Positions 54,422 through 64,000 of a DNA stretch of 64,000 nt are shown here, one piece after another; the first letter of the stretch is position 1, and every line of letters starts with the position of its first letter. The notes under the pieces were generated by a model. The model saw only the letters and a list, made by a program, of their open reading frames with translations, made no database searches and was not told where the DNA came from. Source of the stretch: Nannochloropsis oceanica (Eukaryota > Sar > Eustigmatophyceae > Eustigmatales > Monodopsidaceae); assembly GCA_004519485.1 (NCBI GenBank), contig CP038106.1, forward strand, positions 186,001 to 250,000, in the 5' to 3' direction. Position numbers and translations under genes: made by a program.

Positions 54422-56675
54422 ATGACGCCCATACAGCTCCTATGGACAGAAGCCACGCCCACTCTGCCCTTAAGCGGGATGAATATCTCCGACAGCACCG
54501 AGGTCAGTCACTTATATGCGCATGAATATTAACGCTGTCGACAGATCGTTCTTACCCTGCCCCAACGCTATCTCTATCTTCTCTTCAAAAAGGCCTCGCC
54601 CCTCCACTGCCGCCGGCAATGGGCCATCAAACGACACATCTTGTCCCTCCTCGTCACCGCTCCATTGCTTTTAATGTTGCTGCTGCAAGACGTCACGCCC
54701 CCTACAAAGATGCACCGCCTTCTGTTGCAGCAGCCGCAGCTCAACAAAGACGGAGGTAGCGAGATGACCAGAGAAATCGCGACGGATTTTGTCATGCGGA
54801 AAGGTGACCAGCTGCTTTTGCACGGCGCACCCTTTCGCTTCATTTCTTTCAATGTGCCGAACTTGCACGTGGTCGAGGACGAGAGCTGGCATCGTGCCTC
54901 ACTGTGGGAGCAGGAGGACGCGCTGCAGACCATTGCGCGGATGGGTGGGCAGGTAGTGCGCACATACCCCCTGTCGATCGTGGGAGGGCTGAACAACGGG
55001 ACTTACACGCACGTGCTTGGGAAAGGGTTGTACAACGAAGCTCTTCTCTGTGACCTGGATCAGCTGCTAGTGGTGGCGGATCGGTTGAACGTCCGCTTGA
55101 TCATCCCTTTCATCGACCATTGGGAGTGGTGGGGAGGCATCCCGCAGTTTACCAAGCTGTACAATGCATCGTTCGGAGATTTTTATCGTTCTTCGGAGGT
55201 CAAGAAGGGCTTTAAGGACCTGGTCAATCATGTGATTATGCGGAGGAACACCTTGACTGGTCGATTGTACCGGGATGACCCTGCCATTTTGGCGTGGGAG
55301 AGCGGGAATGAATTGGATTACGTAGATATGGATGAGGATAGGCTGAGCTTGCCCTTGCCAAGCCGCGGGGAAATGGACAAGTGGATGAGTGAATTGGCGG
55401 CATATATCAAAGGATTGGATCCGAATCATTTGATTGTCGATGGCCGATTGCTCAACGACCGGGAAGTGAGTAAGGTGCAGCTGGAAGACCCCCACATTGA
55501 CTTGATTTCAGATCATTTCTACCCTAATGCGGCGAACATTACTTTCGAAGAGCGGCTCGAGCACGTGGTCTCGTTCACAAAAGGTCATAAGCCTTTTATG
55601 GTGGGGGAGTTTGGGCTGGTGACCCCTGAATTGGTGGACGTGCTTGCAAAGCGCGTCATTGCTGAGCCGGCGGTAGCGGGGGCGTTGCTATGGTCCTTGC
55701 GCTCGCACAACGTCAATGGTGGATTTTATTGGCATCACGAATACGACAATTACTGGGCGTACCACTATCCGGGTAAAATACAGACAAAATACTGCTCGTT
55801 ATCTGTTCTACTATTTTCTATGACCCTCTCGTCGTCGAAAAGTGAATTTCAAATTGTGCACTCATCGGCAACCTATCCCCTTTTTTGCCTTTCCATCTCT
55901 ACACCCTACACAATCACACGCAGGCTTCACCTCCAACTCAACTGACTGCGAAAAGGATATCATGGTCATCATGGAAAAGCATGCCTATGCTATCCAAGGT
56001 CTGCCTGTCCCATCCGCCTCCGTGCCAACCCGCCCCGAGATGATTGAAGGGAGCAGCACCGAGGCTCTTGCGTGGCGGGGGGCTGTCGGCGCGCAGTTCT
56101 ACGAGCTGGAGCGGCAGGAGGTGATGGAAATGCAGGAGGAGACAGGGGGTTTGCCAGAGAAAGGAGCAGCTGGAGCACCATCGCTCAAGATTTCAGCAGG
56201 CTTGAGGAGTGGAGGGAAGTGGGTCAAGGTCTCGGACAAGCTACTGGATAGCACCAATCCCTACATCCCATTCAACGATTCGACGGCCCAGCCCGGCAAG
56301 ACTTACCGCTACCGTATATACGGCGTCAATGATGCAGGCCAAAGCGTCGCTTCTTCCCCTTTAATGATAACTGCCTCTGTCGCTCCTGCGTCCTCCCCTC
56401 CCTCTTCCTCTTCTCCTCCTCCTCCTTCTCCTTCTTCTCCTCCTTCTCCTTCTCCTCCTCCTCCTCTTCCTTCTCCTCTCCACCTCCCACCGCCGCGGGA
56501 TCAAGTCCCCCCTTCTCTTTCCACGCCGGCGATTGTGTCTTTTGCGCCTTTCAAGCCGGAGCAAGCACCTGTCTCGACACACACATCAGAGACAACAGCA
56601 GCAGCAGCGGCAGCTTTGACTCGACCAACTTCCTTGCGTCCGATACCTGTCTCGAAAGAAGCACCGGCGCCGTAG
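54422..56675 (+). CDS. Membrane-anchored GH5 glycosidase (beta-mannanase-like) with fibronectin-like tail
   Basis: Three exons, 54422-54502, 54545-55772 and 55924-56675, give 686 aa. The first intron would be only 42 nt (GTCAGT to TCGACAG); it is inferred because a stop lies just upstream of exon 2 in frame. The N-terminus carries a hydrophobic anchor (SLLVTAPLLLMLLL). The GH5 barrel follows: FRFISFNVPNLHV, GGQVVRTYPLSIVGG, LIIPFIDHWEWWGG, AWESGNELDYV with the acid/base Glu, and KPFMVGEFGLV with the nucleophile Glu. The pattern is closest to GH5_7 endo-beta-mannanases. After the last splice comes a fibronectin-III-like segment (AQPGKTYRYRIYGVNDAGQS), then a Ser/Pro-rich tail. Action on cell-wall or storage mannan is inferred. 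Confidence 0.85.
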
Positions 56676-57487
56676 GAAATTCAATAGATGATCGTGAGTG
56701 GAGCACAAACGGGCCTGTGAGATAAGGATGAGAATGAGTGTGGATTGGGAAATGTTGTTGAAAAGAAAAGGATGAAGGATGGAGGGAAAGGTAGACGATG
56801 ATCGCTAGGAACAATAACGCAATTTTAGTGATTGCCGATAGTAGCAGCAACAAATAAGATTGCCAATTGCAGCTGCAACAAAAGTATCAGCTCCAGAAGC
56901 GACGCTGGCGAAAGGTGAGGCAGAGACACATAGTTGAAGTCTATGAGTTAAATGGTCTTGATTGCTAAGTATGCAATGGTCTTGATGAGGAGCAAAGAAG
57001 GCAGGAACTATCGAGGTTTAATCACCAAGTGAGCCATTATGAGGGGAAAGCTTTCGAAAATTATCTCCGTATCAGTAATGCCATATAGCAGACTAAATTT
57101 TAAAAGTACATGTTGCAATGTACGTATGCCCCAAAGCGTCAGATGACGTCTTAAAAAATAGATAAAGACCAGGGAGCGCGTGACAATCGTGTATTTCCAC
57201 GCGGTGCCATGGCAGGAAACACTCTCGAAATGCCAGTCCCGCTTCCTCCACTAGCACTGAAATGAGGTTGAAAATATGATCAAGCGAGGGGCGCTCCTTG
57301 TTCTCTAGAATACCCCTTGCAAGGGTGAGCAACGATGGTGATCTTCTGGAAGAAGCTATGATTCTTTCTCGTGGATGTCAACTAGCTAAACACATTCTTG
57401 ATATTTTGCTATATTTGATTGATTTAATACACACACGTGAATACATACTGGTGCATCGTATTCACGATGCATTACCCAACACGATTA
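56676..57487. other. Intergenic region between convergent genes
   Basis: Frames at 57093-57332 (minus) and 57298-57633 (plus) are short, overlap on opposite strands and lack any domain. No supportable gene. Confidence 0.5.
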
Positions 57488-59344
57488 TCAGACAGGCAAA
57501 AGGTGTTTCTCGTACCCCCCCTCATTACTGTCCTTCCTATCCCTCTTTCTGTCTACAATTATTCCCCCTCCCGACTTCCCCCCTACAAGTTCCCCTACTA
57601 GAGACCACCCTAAGCGTACCACTCCTCCAATAAGAGGAAGTCGCGACAATGCGCTCGCCGGCGATGGACCCCCCATCTTCTTTTGCTGTTGCTGCTGGTG
57701 GTAATCATGACTGGCACCAGCACCACTGTTGCTGATACTGCTGCTAATACTACTGCCAATGCTGCTACTACTGCTACGAAAGCTATAAGAAGGAGTGACA
57801 CGCCCAGGAAGGAGGGCCGAAGCCGATCTATCTTCCCCCAACATGAATAAGTCCTTTTTATTTTTCAGCTGCTGCTGCTGCGGCTGTTCCTGCTGCTGGC
57901 TCCACCGCCCACTCCTCCCGCCTAAAGACAAAGAATGGAACGTCGCCATGGCCAAACAGCCTAGCATTGAGCAGACGGAGAGCACCCCCAACAGTACACC
58001 CCACCTACCTCCACTCACCAAATGCCCGACGCCATAATGAAAACCCATTGAGGTAAGCCCACCACTCGCATCCAGAACCCCCGACAGTGTCCCGCATTTC
58101 CCTTTTCCTCCCACCTCGGCAAGATAGATGGAAGGAGGGAGGTAATAAGGGACGGCAACCGAGAAGCCCGCAAGGAAAATAAGGGTGAAGTAGATATTTT
58201 GATGTGCGACCATGGGGGAGGATGAGGCAAGAAGGAGAAGGAGTTGTAGGCCATAGAACCAGGCAACGGCCAGGCAGAGGCCAGTGATGGTATAGAGGCG
58301 TCCACGTGGACTGAGGCGGTCGTAGCCAATGCCGGCAATGCCTAGTGCGACCAGCTGAGAAAGAGGGTAGAGAGCAGCACCCTGGGCGGCAAGGCCAGGG
58401 GAGAGGTCGAGCGAGCGGTGAAGATAGAGAGGGATATATTTGTCGAATTCCATGACGATGTGAAGGGCGGCGATAGCAACGGCCATGGATGTAAATCGGG
58501 GTGTGCGGGCAATAGCCCAGATGTGGGTGAGGGACATACTGCCGGCCGAGGGAGACGGCGAGGAAGATGAAGACGTATCAAGTAAAGGTCCAGCCTCTTC
58601 CAGAAAGCCCGCGCCATGGGCAATGCCGAAGCTCTCCCCTCGGTGTAGCCGTTGCGATTTAAGCTCCACGATGCGTCGTCCCTCTCTTTCTGTAGAGTCG
58701 GAGGGGTGCTTGGGCATCAGGGCAAGATTGAGAAAAGCCACACTCAACTGCAGGGCTGCTGCCACCATGAACAAGGATCGCCAAGTCCAGTCCTGTGCGA
58801 CAGCCTGGCCAAGCACAACTTTGGAGGCGAGGTCTCCCATGCGGGAGGAAGTGGAGAGGATTCCAAAAGCCATTGCGTATTGGGACGGTTGGAGCCAGAG
58901 AGAGACCATGCTGGTCATGGCTGCCCACCCCGAGGACTGGGCAACGCACAACATGCACATTAAAATTGTCATTCGCGATGCGGTCGTGCTAAATGAGATA
59001 AGACATGTTAATCCTGCCGAGGCAAAGGAAGCCAGCCCTAGGAAGACGAAGCGCGGCCCCACATGATCAACACTGTACCCCATGCTTATCTTGCCGAAGA
59101 GGTAGAAAAAGGAGCAAAGGGTCAAAAGCGTGCCAATATCCCGTGGCCCAATGCCTGTTGCCTCGTCTTGGAGGATCAGAGGGATTGCGACGTCCATGGC
59201 GGCCCTGGAAAACATCATGGAGCTGTAGCCCATGTACAAGCCGAGCAACAGGAGGACTTGCTGTCGCGAAAAGCCTTCCCGTGGCGCCCCGTCACTGGCA
59301 GCGACGCTTCCCGGTGGAGGCCGCTTCCGGGCGTAGAAGGGCAT
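57488..59344 (-). CDS. MFS transporter, organophosphate:phosphate antiporter type (SLC37-like)
   Basis: Single exon, 618 aa, ATG 59344. About twelve hydrophobic segments are visible, in two halves separated by a loop (residues about 215-270). The first half has MGYSSMMFSRAAMDVAIPLI and SFFYLFGKISMGYSVDHVGP followed by RF, matching the loop 2-3 motif of the GlpT/UhpT/SLC37 group. The second half begins ARTPRFTSMAVAIAALHIV. The C-terminal 130 residues are Gln/Ser-rich and probably cytosolic. SLC37-type proteins exchange sugar phosphates or glycerol-3-phosphate for phosphate, commonly in the ER or plastid envelope. No transit peptide is evident. Substrate cannot be told, and another MFS family is possible. 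Confidence 0.8.
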   Translation of the reverse strand: MPFYARKRPPPGSVAASDGAPREGFSRQQVLLLLGLYMGYSSMMFSRAAMDVAIPLILQDEATGIGPRDIGTLLTLCSFFYLFGKISMGYSVDHVGPRFVFLGLASFASAGLTCLISFSTTASRMTILMCMLCVAQSSGWAAMTSMVSLWLQPSQYAMAFGILSTSSRMGDLASKVVLGQAVAQDWTWRSLFMVAAALQLSVAFLNLALMPKHPSDSTEREGRRIVELKSQRLHRGESFGIAHGAGFLEEAGPLLDTSSSSSPSPSAGSMSLTHIWAIARTPRFTSMAVAIAALHIVMEFDKYIPLYLHRSLDLSPGLAAQGAALYPLSQLVALGIAGIGYDRLSPRGRLYTITGLCLAVAWFYGLQLLLLLASSSPMVAHQNIYFTLIFLAGFSVAVPYYLPPSIYLAEVGGKGKCGTLSGVLDASGGLTSMGFHYGVGHLVSGGRWGVLLGVLSVCSMLGCLAMATFHSLSLGGRSGRWSQQQEQPQQQQLKNKKDLFMLGEDRSASALLPGRVTPSYSFRSSSSSIGSSISSSISNSGAGASHDYHQQQQQKKMGGPSPASALSRLPLIGGVVRLGWSLVGELVGGKSGGGIIVDRKRDRKDSNEGGYEKHLLPV

Positions 59345-60358
59345 GGCTGCCGATGTGAGGGTGGGAAAGGGTATGCACGCGTGAGGGTGGGTGAAGTAGA
59401 GAATGTGCTATTCAGAACACGCCCATACAAGCCTCACTCGATTTGAATTTACCTGGCCGTTGACGCTTCAATGTCAGAAGTTCCACCCCAATTGCCCGAC
59501 CCAATAACTTCTACATGAGAGAATTTTGACTCAGCACTGCCAAACAAGGGAATCTATCTGGCATCTGAATTCTTGCTCTATTTTTACTTCGCAAGGACGG
59601 GATTTCCCGGTTTAGGAGTTAGAGGCTATGGTTCCTGGTTCTGCGTTAGAAATGAAGGACAATATGAGAAGCTTGTAGCTCGGAACCGACGCTGGTTCTG
59701 GATAGTGTGTCCGCTGCTGTGTGGGACTGGGAAGGAGATTAACTGAGTAATCTGAATTTACTATCTTCGCGAGCTTTTTTTGGGGACGCCACGTCGGTCA
59801 GTGCACTGTGCATCTTTAAAAACAATAGAATTACCCTCAAGAACAAAGAACCTAGCTCCCCGCCACTCTTCATGTAACACATACGCACACACTCTTGTAA
59901 CAAGCCGACGAGATTACTGCTGAAAATTTTAATACAGTCGTGTTACCAAAGCTTGCAAATACAGCTCTGTCCAAAGCTCCGTTTGGCGTCAGTTGACGCG
60001 TCAACAACCTTCGCTTTGAGAGGGGAGGTTGTGAGAGGTGGAAGTCCATGATGATCTTAAGCCGGGAAATGAATCATCAATGACGGACTACAACAGCAAT
60101 GTGTATAAAGGAACACCAAACGGAAGTGTACATTCCTCGTTCTCGCTCATTTTATCCTTTGATGCCGGTGTCACATGCTTTTTCCCGTCAAATCCACAAA
60201 CTTATGTATATGTACGTATATACAAATCTTCTCGTAATTTACAAGCTTTTTTTCCTCCATCCATTTCACTTGATCTAAAAACTGCTCCTTATCTTCGATA
60301 CTACATATCTTTGCCATCATTTTATCCTTTTCCTCTCATGGAGCATTCGAGATACTAC
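59345..60358. other. Intergenic region
   Basis: Presumed promoter of the transporter and 3' region of the PPR-Smr gene. The frame at 60038-60544 is antisense to the PPR-Smr C-terminus and is not supported. No RNA gene recognised. Confidence 0.5.
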
Positions 60359-63331
60359 TTACAACGGCAAACCGTCCTTAGGCACGAGGAAAAACAATGC
60401 CATCAACGATGCCACTGGAATGTACCGAAAAAGTGTAAGGCGAAAGAATTTCACCTCGGATTCGGCCTTCCGCTGTCGGTCAAAGTACTGCTGCAGAGAT
60501 GCTTTCTGTACGTTGAGCCTGCCGGGGTTGGAGGGCGGGGATGACCAATAAATCTCACGGGCCCCTAGGAATTCGCGCACTGCTACTTGCAGGGCGTTGC
60601 CGTCATCCATGTCCTTCTGACATGGATCAATCACAGGCATACTTTTGTCTGCCAGCAACGCCGCGCCTTGCCCAGGGCCCACCCGGCGACGAAAACCTGT
60701 GATTAGGAGCAGGTCTTGTACCCCTTCACCTCCTTCATCCTTGAGCTCCATTCCAACCATCTCCTTCTCCTTATTCTCCGTTCTATCTTCTGTCTGATTC
60801 TTATCCTTTCTCGTCTTCTCTCGTTCTCTTCCTTCCCCCCCCACCTCGGCATCATATCGGGATCGCAGGACCTCAAATGTCCTTGCCAACAAATTATGGG
60901 CCTCTTGCACGCTCAACCTGTGCAAATCCAACACCACCGTATCCGCCGGCACACTCCTCCTCCCCCATTCCTCCTTTCCCTCTTCCTCCTCATCTCCCGC
61001 TTCCTCCTCCCTGTCCCTCATCCCCCCCAACACATAAACATGGGCCGGTGGGGTCCACAATTCCTCCGCCCCTACTGCCTTGGCCAGTATCTTCATCGTC
61101 ACAGCATCGAACTCAACCCCCTCCGCCCGGGCCCTCTCAGCTAAGGTCCGTGCCTCCTCATGTCTTCCCGAACGAATCAATCCGTGCAACAAGACATTGT
61201 AAAGCTGAATCGACAACGCCCCACCCTCCGCACGTTCCGCCGCGACCATCCCATCGAACATAGCCCAGGCCTTTTCCCACTGTCCTGCATCCACATAAGC
61301 CGCCAACACGCTGTGTAATGTCATATCTTTTCCCTTTCCCGTCGCGCTCCCTCTCCGCATCCCTCCGTCACCCCAACCCATTCCCCCCATCTTCCTCGAT
61401 TCTCCATCTCCCCCCTCACGTACCAATCCCAGTCCTACTTCGGTGCCTGCTCCTCCCTCCACCTCCACTTGCCCCCTATGCTCTTTATACAGCTTTTCCA
61501 CCATTGGAACCCCTCCCAAATTTGACGCAACCCTCAACGCGACCGAGTACATGACGTGATCCGGCCCCCCCTTCCCTCCCACTCCTCCCTCTCTCCCTCC
61601 CCCCCCTCCAATTCTCCCTTCTCGGAACTGACAAAACAAATCCCAGGCCTTCTGCGGCAGCCCCGCCTGAGCATAAACCTTCATCATTGCCGTCACCACC
61701 TCCATCGGATTAGCTCTCTGTGCCATCTCCTCCTCAATCTCCCCCTTCCCCCCTCGTGGCGTCGGCTCCTCAATAAACGCCTCAAACGCCGCCTGGGCTC
61801 CTCTCAAATCATAACTCTTCCTATGTGCCTGGATAATAGACAAATACACCACGTACGTGAAGGGTACCCCCTCCCGTCTCATCTTCTCCTGAGTGTGGGC
61901 CAACACCTTGAGAGCCTTCCCTTCTCCCAGGGCTTCAATCAAAATGGCATACTCATGGCTTCCACTCACCCACCCATATTCTTTCATCACCGCCATGTAC
62001 CGCTGTACCCTCCTCCAATCCCCAAACCTCGCTTCTATCTTCATGAATACCCTCCACAACGTCAACGGTGGCCGCAATTTCGCAACATGTCTCATATGAC
62101 GCAAAAGACGGTGTGCCAACCTCCTCAATTCTAGCGCCTGTGGCATGGGATGGCGGCTCTGTGCAAGCTGACGCTGAATACCATGCGCGAGCGATTTGTA
62201 CAGGCCGGGAAGGAGGATGACTTCCACAGGAAGTGGACCTTGGGTGAGGTCTTGCAGCAGCGACCATGCCTCAAGAGGGCTCCGATTGTGGGCGTGAGCA
62301 CGGATCACACCAGAGGTTGCCCATGCGTCTGGGATAATCGGACAGGGGAAGAATTGCTCGCGCATGCGCTGGAAGATGGTGATGGTCTTGGAGAATTCCC
62401 GGGCTTGGAAGTAGAGGTAGATGGTGGATGAGAGGAGTGGGGGGGTGTCAGTCTGGTAAGTCTGTAGGAGGGCGTGATTGGTGGGCTGTCGACGGATGGC
62501 TTCGTGGGCGGATTGGAGGTATTCTTCAAAGAGCATCTCTCCTAGGCCAACGTATTTCTTGCTATCCGCTCGTGAATGTGTTATATCGGAGGGCGGGTGA
62601 GACGCGGAGGGGTGCCACTGCTGCTGCCTCTGCCGGCCTCCTCCGTCGATCCCATCCAGGCCTACGCCACGAATTACAATGGCGCATGTTCGAATTAGAT
62701 TGTTGCGGGCCAGAGCTGACGGAATGACACCATCGCCTAGCTCTTCTGGAGAAATGGCGCGCATCTTACCCAAGTAAGCAAAAGCCTTATCGAGAAGGGG
62801 CGTGGTATGGGCCCGGGCAAGGCTACAGAGGAAGGCGTTGCAATATATGGCCAAAGGAGACGAAGGTGAAGACGAGAAAAGCAACGTGGGCGCATGAGAG
62901 CTGGTTGATATAGCATTGTAGGCATCCATACGGGCTTCAGCAGTTTTTGGCGAGGTGTCCGCAGCTTTTTGGGCCTTGACGGCGGCATCGTCCATGGCGA
63001 GCATGGCGAGATTTTGGTCCGCCGGCTCGACCAGCGCCAAGAGAATCGCTCGTGCCCGCGCGTCTTCAGCGTCCAGCATGGCGGGAGTAGTAGGATCAGA
63101 CGCAATGACGGCTGCAGCAGCTGCGCTGGCGCGACCATGGTGAAAGGGTTGCGTAGGCAACCGCGACATGGAAATGCGTGGCATGGGTGAATGGGGTGAT
63201 GAGGTTGACGGCAGTGTTGCGCCCGACGGCAACGGCCGCGTTCTCCTCCGACATGTTCCTACGTTCCGGAGACTGTGGTATCTTCTCATTGTGGCTGTGC
63301 AAGGACAGTTGGTTGGTTGTGATGTGAGCAT
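60359..63331 (-). CDS. PPR-Smr protein, probably organellar
   Basis: Single exon, 990 aa, ATG 63331. The N-terminus is rich in Arg, Ser, Thr and Pro and poor in acids (RRYHSLRNVGTCRRRTRPLP), consistent with mitochondrial or plastid import. Pentatricopeptide-like helix pairs run from about residue 150 to 770, for example PDAWATSGVIRAHAHNRSPL, TYVVYLSIIQAHRKSYDLRG and SIQLYNVLLHGLIRSGRHEE. The Smr domain spans about 795-935 with TVVLDLHRLSVQEAHNLLAR and the DLLLITGF strand. It is interrupted by a Lys/Glu-rich insert of about 35 residues. A hydrophobic segment (YIPVASLMALFFLVP) ends the chain. PPR-Smr proteins act in organelle RNA processing, expression or ribosome rescue, and some Smr domains are endonucleases. 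The DLH motif is present, so nuclease activity is possible. Confidence 0.86.
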   Translation of the reverse strand: MLTSQPTNCPCTATMRRYHSLRNVGTCRRRTRPLPSGATLPSTSSPHSPMPRISMSRLPTQPFHHGRASAAAAAVIASDPTTPAMLDAEDARARAILLALVEPADQNLAMLAMDDAAVKAQKAADTSPKTAEARMDAYNAISTSSHAPTLLFSSSPSSPLAIYCNAFLCSLARAHTTPLLDKAFAYLGKMRAISPEELGDGVIPSALARNNLIRTCAIVIRGVGLDGIDGGGRQRQQQWHPSASHPPSDITHSRADSKKYVGLGEMLFEEYLQSAHEAIRRQPTNHALLQTYQTDTPPLLSSTIYLYFQAREFSKTITIFQRMREQFFPCPIIPDAWATSGVIRAHAHNRSPLEAWSLLQDLTQGPLPVEVILLPGLYKSLAHGIQRQLAQSRHPMPQALELRRLAHRLLRHMRHVAKLRPPLTLWRVFMKIEARFGDWRRVQRYMAVMKEYGWVSGSHEYAILIEALGEGKALKVLAHTQEKMRREGVPFTYVVYLSIIQAHRKSYDLRGAQAAFEAFIEEPTPRGGKGEIEEEMAQRANPMEVVTAMMKVYAQAGLPQKAWDLFCQFREGRIGGGGGREGGVGGKGGPDHVMYSVALRVASNLGGVPMVEKLYKEHRGQVEVEGGAGTEVGLGLVREGGDGESRKMGGMGWGDGGMRRGSATGKGKDMTLHSVLAAYVDAGQWEKAWAMFDGMVAAERAEGGALSIQLYNVLLHGLIRSGRHEEARTLAERARAEGVEFDAVTMKILAKAVGAEELWTPPAHVYVLGGMRDREEEAGDEEEEGKEEWGRRSVPADTVVLDLHRLSVQEAHNLLARTFEVLRSRYDAEVGGEGREREKTRKDKNQTEDRTENKEKEMVGMELKDEGGEGVQDLLLITGFRRRVGPGQGAALLADKSMPVIDPCQKDMDDGNALQVAVREFLGAREIYWSSPPSNPGRLNVQKASLQQYFDRQRKAESEVKFFRLTLFRYIPVASLMALFFLVPKDGLPL

Positions 63332-63561
63332 TCATACGCATCGTGGCAAGGCACGGCGGAAAGGCAACGGAAGGAAGGAGGTTCTTTTTTTACATGGCTT
63401 CCACAATTTGAACACAAGAACAAAGCTTGACGACTGTCATCTCCTTCTCGTTCCTTATTGTTCATTGTAGACACAACACATGTTTATTCTCCAAACTTCT
63501 CCTGCTCTCATTCCCTTTTTGTCACGTATTGTGTTGCATTCCAGCTGCGATCAGGGGGGTG

Positions 63562-64000
63562 AGGAGGAGGAAAAGGAGGAGGAAAAGGAGGAGGAGGAAA
63601 AGGAGGAGGAAAAGGAGGAGGAGGGGGACGCCGAAGGTATTGTAGACGTCTCGCCGATCCGTGCTTTGATTCTATCACAGCAAATGTCCCAATCCGCAAT
63701 CTCTTTCCAACACTATTGGTGGGTGCAACAGGGTGGAGAACAGGATTAGCAGACATGAAGGCGTTAACACGAGAGCGAGTCGCGGAACAAATGCTCATCC
63801 CAGCTTTTGACCACCCAACATGGGTAAATATTCAGACAACCGATGCAAGGCCACCTCCCATATATTTTGTTGTACGTACCGGCTTTTCTTGGTATTGGTG
63901 TCGCTCCATGCACTGCTGGATTGCACATGCAAACTTCCTAGGGGTCCGAGGAATAGGGAGTGAGGCATCCATACGACTCAGTGCGACAAAGTGCCATACA
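63562..64000 (+). CDS. Open frame running off the right edge (unrecognised, partial)
   Basis: One plus-strand frame is open for 146 codons from 63562 to the window end, with an ATG at 63755 (MKALTRERVAEQMLIPAFDH). The part before it also reads like protein (NVPIRNLFPTLLVGATGWRT), after a pyrimidine-rich acceptor-like TCTATCACAG at about 63670-63680. A GTAAAT donor-like site follows PTW at about 63824. The first 80 bases are a GGA/AAA repeat and should not count as coding evidence. No family recognised. An alternative is chance openness. Confidence 0.3.

Noticed and set aside
57093-57633. Short frames on both strands downstream of GH5
   Set aside because: Mutually overlapping, without motif; treated as intergenic.

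Overview
The window looks like nuclear DNA of a photosynthetic stramenopile, most likely a Nannochloropsis/Microchloropsis-like eustigmatophyte. This is an inference. It rests on short GT-AG introns (mostly 0-4 per gene, about 40-340 nt), a bZIP-PAS regulator of the kind described in heterokont algae, a signal-peptide-plus-transit-peptide presequence on a probable plastid protein, a TTLL12-like ligase, and dense triplet repeats (CAG, TCC, GAG) that run through coding sequence. I saw no rRNA, tRNA, CRISPR array, transposon or viral relic that I could support.

Layout. 1-4 kb: 3' end of an unrecognised gene closed by a CAG array, a cysteine-rich plastid protein, and a frame-broken F-box-like gene. 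4.9-10.3 kb: a two-repeat SHAQKYF MYB factor, then a divergent pair made of an IMPACT/YigZ protein and a SpoU/TrmH RNA methyltransferase. 10.9-17.4 kb: a polytopic membrane protein with His/Gln runs and a SAC3-domain LENG8/Thp3 homologue. 18.6-25.8 kb: an AMPK/SNF1-like kinase with KA1-like tail, a secreted protein with an N-terminal histidine that looks like a lytic polysaccharide monooxygenase, and a TFIIIC subunit 6 homologue. 26.8-38.0 kb: one giant BEACH-WD40 gene (about 3,670 aa). 38.5-46.8 kb: a GT14 glycosyltransferase, a membrane-anchored cyclophilin-like protein and the bZIP-PAS factor. 48.0-53.7 kb: BolA2, an HhH protein, a TTLL12-like protein and a TatD DNase. 54.4-63.3 kb: a GH5 glycosidase with a fibronectin-like tail, an SLC37-like phosphate-ester transporter and a PPR-Smr protein. 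An open frame runs off the right edge.

The genes are unrelated housekeeping and regulatory loci on both strands. There is no operon or obvious cluster. A loose carbohydrate theme (LPMO-like, GT14, GH5, SLC37-like) is noted but not claimed as a unit. Exon joins were built by eye from splice signals, phase and family continuity. The strongest novelty candidates are the LPMO-like secreted protein and the PAS domain interrupted by a low-complexity insert of about 430 residues. Several gene models also depend on homopolymer or intron calls that RNA reads could settle.
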